A stretch of 34,572 nt of DNA from Myxococcales bacterium (GTDB lineage Bacteria; Myxococcota; Polyangia; Nannocystales; Nannocystaceae): the NCBI GenBank assembly GCA_016793465.1, contig JAEUJW010000088.1, forward strand, positions 1 through 34,572. Reading direction: 5' to 3'. Each line of letters begins with the position of its first letter. Position 1 is the first letter of the stretch. Below are positions 32,377-34,572 of this stretch, in pieces. Below the pieces are notes generated by a model. It ran no database searches, was not told the DNA's origin, and worked only from the letters and a program-made list of their open reading frames with translations. The position numbers were made by a program, and so were the translations under genes.

Positions 32377-33648
32377 TCACCCCGCGAGCGGGCCGCAGCA
32401 CCGTTTGAACTTCTTGCCGGACCCGCATGGGCAAGGAGAGTTTCGTCCGACCTTGCCCGAGCTCAGGTCTGGTGCTGGCCGCGGCTGGTCGCGGTCGACG
32501 CCGATTGCTGCGAAGACCGGCGCCTGGCTCGTCAGCGGCCGCTCCCTCACGGGCGAGCGTCGCGGCGGCGGCGGTGGCGGTTCCGTCGCGCCCGAGGATG
32601 CCAGTGCCGGCGGAGGGAGTTCGGCGACCACGGGCGTCGCCGTGGGGGTAGCTGCAGGCGCCGGGGCCACGTTCAACGTCGGCACCGCGGGTGCCATGGG
32701 CGCATCCTCGGCGACGGCGGATCGCACGAGCGAGAGGAGGCCCTGAGCCGATTCATCAAGGTTGAGGCCGAGCATGCGCGCCGCGAGGTAGGTCGCCGCC
32801 TCCGGGATCCGCCGCGCCTCGAACAACTCCCGGAGCTTGTCCGCGTCGGCTGCTTGCGCCTGGCGGATACCATCCAGCTCACGTCGAACCTCCGCCAGCG
32901 CGAGAGCGGCCTCCTGCGCTCGCCGACCCGCCTCCTCGAGCGCCTGGCGTTCCTCGCCCCAGGCTCGGCGCTGTAGATCCAGCTCGGCTTCGGCGGCCCT
33001 TCGCCGCTGGTCTGCCTCGGCTCGTGCGTGGCGCTCGGCCGTCAGCTCGTCGCGAATTCGGGCGAGCTCGGCGAGCAATTCGGCCGAGGGATCCGAGCCG
33101 GGCGGCGAGACCTCGACGGCACTTGAGGTCTTCCCCTGGCTGGCCGACACCGGCTCGGCCGCCACCGCGTCCGCCATCGGCAGGCAGTAGAGCGCCGGCG
33201 TCTCGGCGACCAGCGCCCGGTGGACCTCGGAGGTCGCGTCTGCGAGGCCGGCTAGGCGCAGCTCCCAGATCTGCCGGCTGTGGCGCACAACGAGGGCCGT
33301 GTGCCCGAGCATGGCCCGCAGCGCACGGTAGACGCCCCGGGGATCGCCGGCGGCCTCACCGAGCCGACGGGTGATGTCGGCGTCGATCTGGCTGGACGCC
33401 CCGACGAGGTCCAGCGAGCCGACGTCCCCGAGCCGCAGCACGCGCTCGATCAACGCCTCGACGGCGCGCCGTTCGCCGCCGCGGATCGGGAGGCGCGCGG
33501 GGAGCCGGCGGAGGCAGGTCCGGACGACGGCGGACACGCGGTGGTCCGCCTGGCGCCCGAGGATCCGGGCGTAGTGCTCGGCGAGTTCGGCGGCCCTCGC
33601 CTCGGCGATCGGCCTCCGCACTCGCCCATCCGTCGTCCTCCCCGCCAT
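32377..33648 (-). CDS. Coiled-coil protein with C-terminal SEC-C zinc motif, paralogue of the gene at 4786-7410
   Basis: This 423-aa protein starts with a helical, Arg-rich domain (1-150: AELAEHYARILGRQADHRVS, ending near RHSRQIWELRLAGLAD). A coiled coil follows at about 200-300 (RDELTAERHARAEADQRRRA, QALEEAGRRAQEAALALAEV). A Pro/Ala-rich linker leads to the SEC-C motif ([19 protein letters not shown]; Cys 406, 408, 417, 418). The segment RRELDGIRQAQAADADKLRE and LFEARRIPEAATYLAARMLG matches the corresponding part of the 874-aa protein, so the coil and tail are homologous. The XRE domain and globular middle are absent here. ATG 33648 is chosen because upstream codons in the frame are low-complexity; GGGGGA lies 12 bases upstream. 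Two related SEC-C proteins bracket the cargo genes. The zinc tail may bind a shared partner. Confidence 0.85.
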   Translation of the reverse strand: MAGRTTDGRVRRPIAEARAAELAEHYARILGRQADHRVSAVVRTCLRRLPARLPIRGGERRAVEALIERVLRLGDVGSLDLVGASSQIDADITRRLGEAAGDPRGVYRALRAMLGHTALVVRHSRQIWELRLAGLADATSEVHRALVAETPALYCLPMADAVAAEPVSASQGKTSSAVEVSPPGSDPSAELLAELARIRDELTAERHARAEADQRRRAAEAELDLQRRAWGEERQALEEAGRRAQEAALALAEVRRELDGIRQAQAADADKLRELFEARRIPEAATYLAARMLGLNLDESAQGLLSLVRSAVAEDAPMAPAVPTLNVAPAPAATPTATPVVAELPPPALASSGATEPPPPPPRRSPVRERPLTSQAPVFAAIGVDRDQPRPAPDLSSGKVGRNSPCPCGSGKKFKRCCGPLAG

Positions 33649-33730
33649 GGTCCAAATCCCCCGCCGGACAAGATATCCGACCGCCTGGACGTTGGGGATG
33701 GTCGGCGACGCGCGCGCGGTGCGGGCCCGT

Positions 33731-33816
33731 GTCGGGACCACATCGGGGACTTTTCAAGTCCCGACCGGGCGCTTATCGGGTCCGTATCGGGCCCCACTTG
33801 ACCCGAACTTGATCCG
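33731..33816. promoter_or_regulatory. Nested inverted repeats and 11-bp-phased direct repeats upstream of the SEC-C gene
   Basis: GTCGGGAC (33731-33738) pairs with GTCCCGAC (33758-33765). Inside it GGGACTT (33746-33752) pairs with AAGTCCC (33756-33762). Next come TATCGGG at 33774 and 33785, and ACTTGACCCG at 33796 and ACTTGATCCG at 33807, each pair exactly 11 bp apart. The motifs lie 80-170 bp upstream of the SEC-C start, on the side where a promoter is expected. TATCGGG read on the other strand is CCCGATA, sharing CCGATA with the array at 3951-4170. Confidence 0.6.
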
Positions 33817-34054
33817 GTCTTCTCACGCTCTCCCTGCGCGCCTTGGCCGGCCATCGCGCGTCCTCCGAGCGCGGTCTACCCGAACGCGATCGACACTCGC
33901 GAAGTCGACCACAGACGCTTCGACCATGTTCGGCGCGTTGTCGCGGGGACTCTGCACGAAGTCGACACGCACTCCCTCCGGACTCGGACGGGGCGAGAGC
34001 GCAGCAGCAAGCGCGCTCGGATCGTCTTCGAGCGGCCGGCGTGCGCTCCCGTGG

Positions 34055-34110
34055 GCGATCGGAGGCGCCCGAGCTGGCGCTTGCGCGTCAGCCCGGGCGC
34101 CTCCGATCGC
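34055..34110. terminator. 25-bp-stem hairpin downstream of the integrase gene
   Basis: The left arm (34055-34079) and right arm (34086-34110) pair along 25 positions with one mismatch and one G-T pair around a six-base loop. The outer 16 bp (GCGATCGGAGGCGCCC) pair perfectly. It lies 32 bp beyond the integrase stop, where a terminator is expected. No T-tract follows on the integrase strand, so a factor-dependent terminator or a recombination-site element are alternatives. Confidence 0.6.
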
Positions 34111-34142
34111 GACATCGTCGAGGACGTCGAGCCGTCGACCAG

Positions 34143-34572
34143 CTACCTCGACTTGCGGCGGTCGGACTTGCTGGGCCTCGACCTGGCGGTCCTGCCCTGC
34201 CCGGCGCGGATGATGGTCTTGGCCGTCTTGTTGACCGCCTCGCGCAGCGCCGTGTCGGCGATGTGGGAGTACCGCTGGGTCGTGCGGTAGTTCTTGTGGC
34301 CGAGCATCTTGCCGACGACCTCGAGCGGGACGCCGTCCATGATCGCGTCGCTGGCCAGCGAGTGGCGCAGGTCGTGGATCCGGGTGTCGTCGGGGAGGCC
34401 GGCCAGGAGGCGCACCCGCCTCCACGTCGCGCCGAGGCTGTGCAGCTTCTTGCCGTTCTTCGAGCAGACGACGAGCCCGCGCTGGGGGTGGCCCTTGGCC
34501 TGACCGATCTTGCCGAGCAGCGCCATGACGTCGTCCGAGGCGACGATCTCTCGCTTGCCCGTCTTCGAGTCG
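34143..34572 (-). CDS. Tyrosine recombinase/integrase, C-terminal catalytic part (5' end off-window)
   Basis: This gene continues beyond the right edge; 142 residues are visible. The catalytic core of a phage-type tyrosine recombinase is clear: the beta-hairpin Lys in SKTGKREIV at the window edge, HDLRH with the conserved His and Arg, LGHKNYRTTQRYSH with the His and the nucleophilic Tyr. The first catalytic Arg lies off-window. The C-terminal tail (TIIRAGQGRTARSRPSKSDR) is basic. Integrases of this kind insert islands at attachment sites, often tRNA genes; none is seen within the window. It transcribes toward the SEC-C gene with a strong hairpin 32 bp after the stop. It may be the recombinase that installed the region, or it may belong to the neighbouring island. 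Confidence 0.92.
   Translation of the reverse strand, partial: DSKTGKREIVASDDVMALLGKIGQAKGHPQRGLVVCSKNGKKLHSLGATWRRVRLLAGLPDDTRIHDLRHSLASDAIMDGVPLEVVGKMLGHKNYRTTQRYSHIADTALREAVNKTAKTIIRAGQGRTARSRPSKSDRRKSR

Larger units (their letters stand above)
33649..34142. other. Intergenic region between the SEC-C gene and the integrase
   Basis: No supported gene is seen in this 494-bp stretch. It holds the nested inverted and phased direct repeats (33731-33816) and the long hairpin at 34055-34110, both listed separately. One minus-strand frame contains a protein-like stretch (VRVDFVQSPRDNAPNMVEAS) but has no start or motif I can support. Confidence 0.5.

Noticed and set aside
33823..34142. Minus-strand small protein between integrase and SEC-C gene
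   Set aside because: A short stretch looks protein-like, but there is no start, ribosome site or motif, and the frame passes through the long hairpin and the integrase gene.

Overview
The window is high-GC DNA (overwhelmingly G/C third positions) with several Myxococcota hallmarks: a membrane-anchored Ser/Thr kinase with a long extracytoplasmic tail, Ser/Thr-rich lipoproteins carrying Cys-rich CGDG...CDD repeats plus DUF1554 domains, a TPR-like protein of the kind that accompanies such kinases, and an RCC1-repeat relic. The lipoprotein style (long Ser/Thr linkers before CGNG/CGDG repeats) points to a Nannocystis-like myxobacterium. That placement is inference. The region is accessory: it has a DDE transposase/ATPase pair at the left edge, a tyrosine recombinase cut by the right edge, decayed genes, repeats and at least two defence-like loci between them.

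Layout. 1-2385: TnsB/TnsC-like (TniA/TniB-like) transposition pair and a possible right transposon end. 2386-4785: almost gene-free DNA with a tandem repeat, a long inverted repeat, an array of CGTGTCC motifs spaced mostly near multiples of 11 bp, and a small frameshifted gene. 4786-7410 (-): an 874-aa XRE/coiled-coil/SEC-C protein. 7629-8132: a small unknown protein. 8418-9577: a PAAR-like (DUF4280) nuclease toxin with an overlapping immunity gene behind a good sigma-70-type promoter. 9578-10811: relics, including an RCC1 fragment. 10812-15305: a four-gene operon of kinase, TPR-like protein and two DUF1554 lipoproteins. 15351-16293: a MerR-like regulator divergent from a 148-aa unknown, with a direct-repeat operator candidate between them. 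16296-16916: debris of a helicase and a DUF559-like nuclease.

17005-24586 is a type III restriction-modification module (Mod and Res, overlapping, minus strand) divergent from a UvrD-type helicase fused to a Cas4/AddB-like PD-(D/E)XK nuclease with four iron-sulfur-type cysteines. The Res nuclease motif looks non-canonical, so the helicase-nuclease could supply or assist DNA degradation. 24702-31966 is a second divergent locus: two tandem paralogous multi-pass membrane proteins (minus) face an unrecognised 529-aa protein and an 883-aa phospholipase-D-fold protein (plus, ATGA overlap). This is my best candidate for an undescribed system, probably anti-phage or anti-plasmid.

31963-32334 is a frameshifted relic. 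32377-33648 (-) is a second coiled-coil/SEC-C protein related to the one at 4786-7410, so two related proteins bracket the cargo. Upstream of it are nested inverted repeats and 11-bp-phased direct repeats. A 25-bp-stem hairpin and the C-terminal part of a tyrosine recombinase end the window. All functional statements rest on motif reading by eye; no database search or structure prediction was run.
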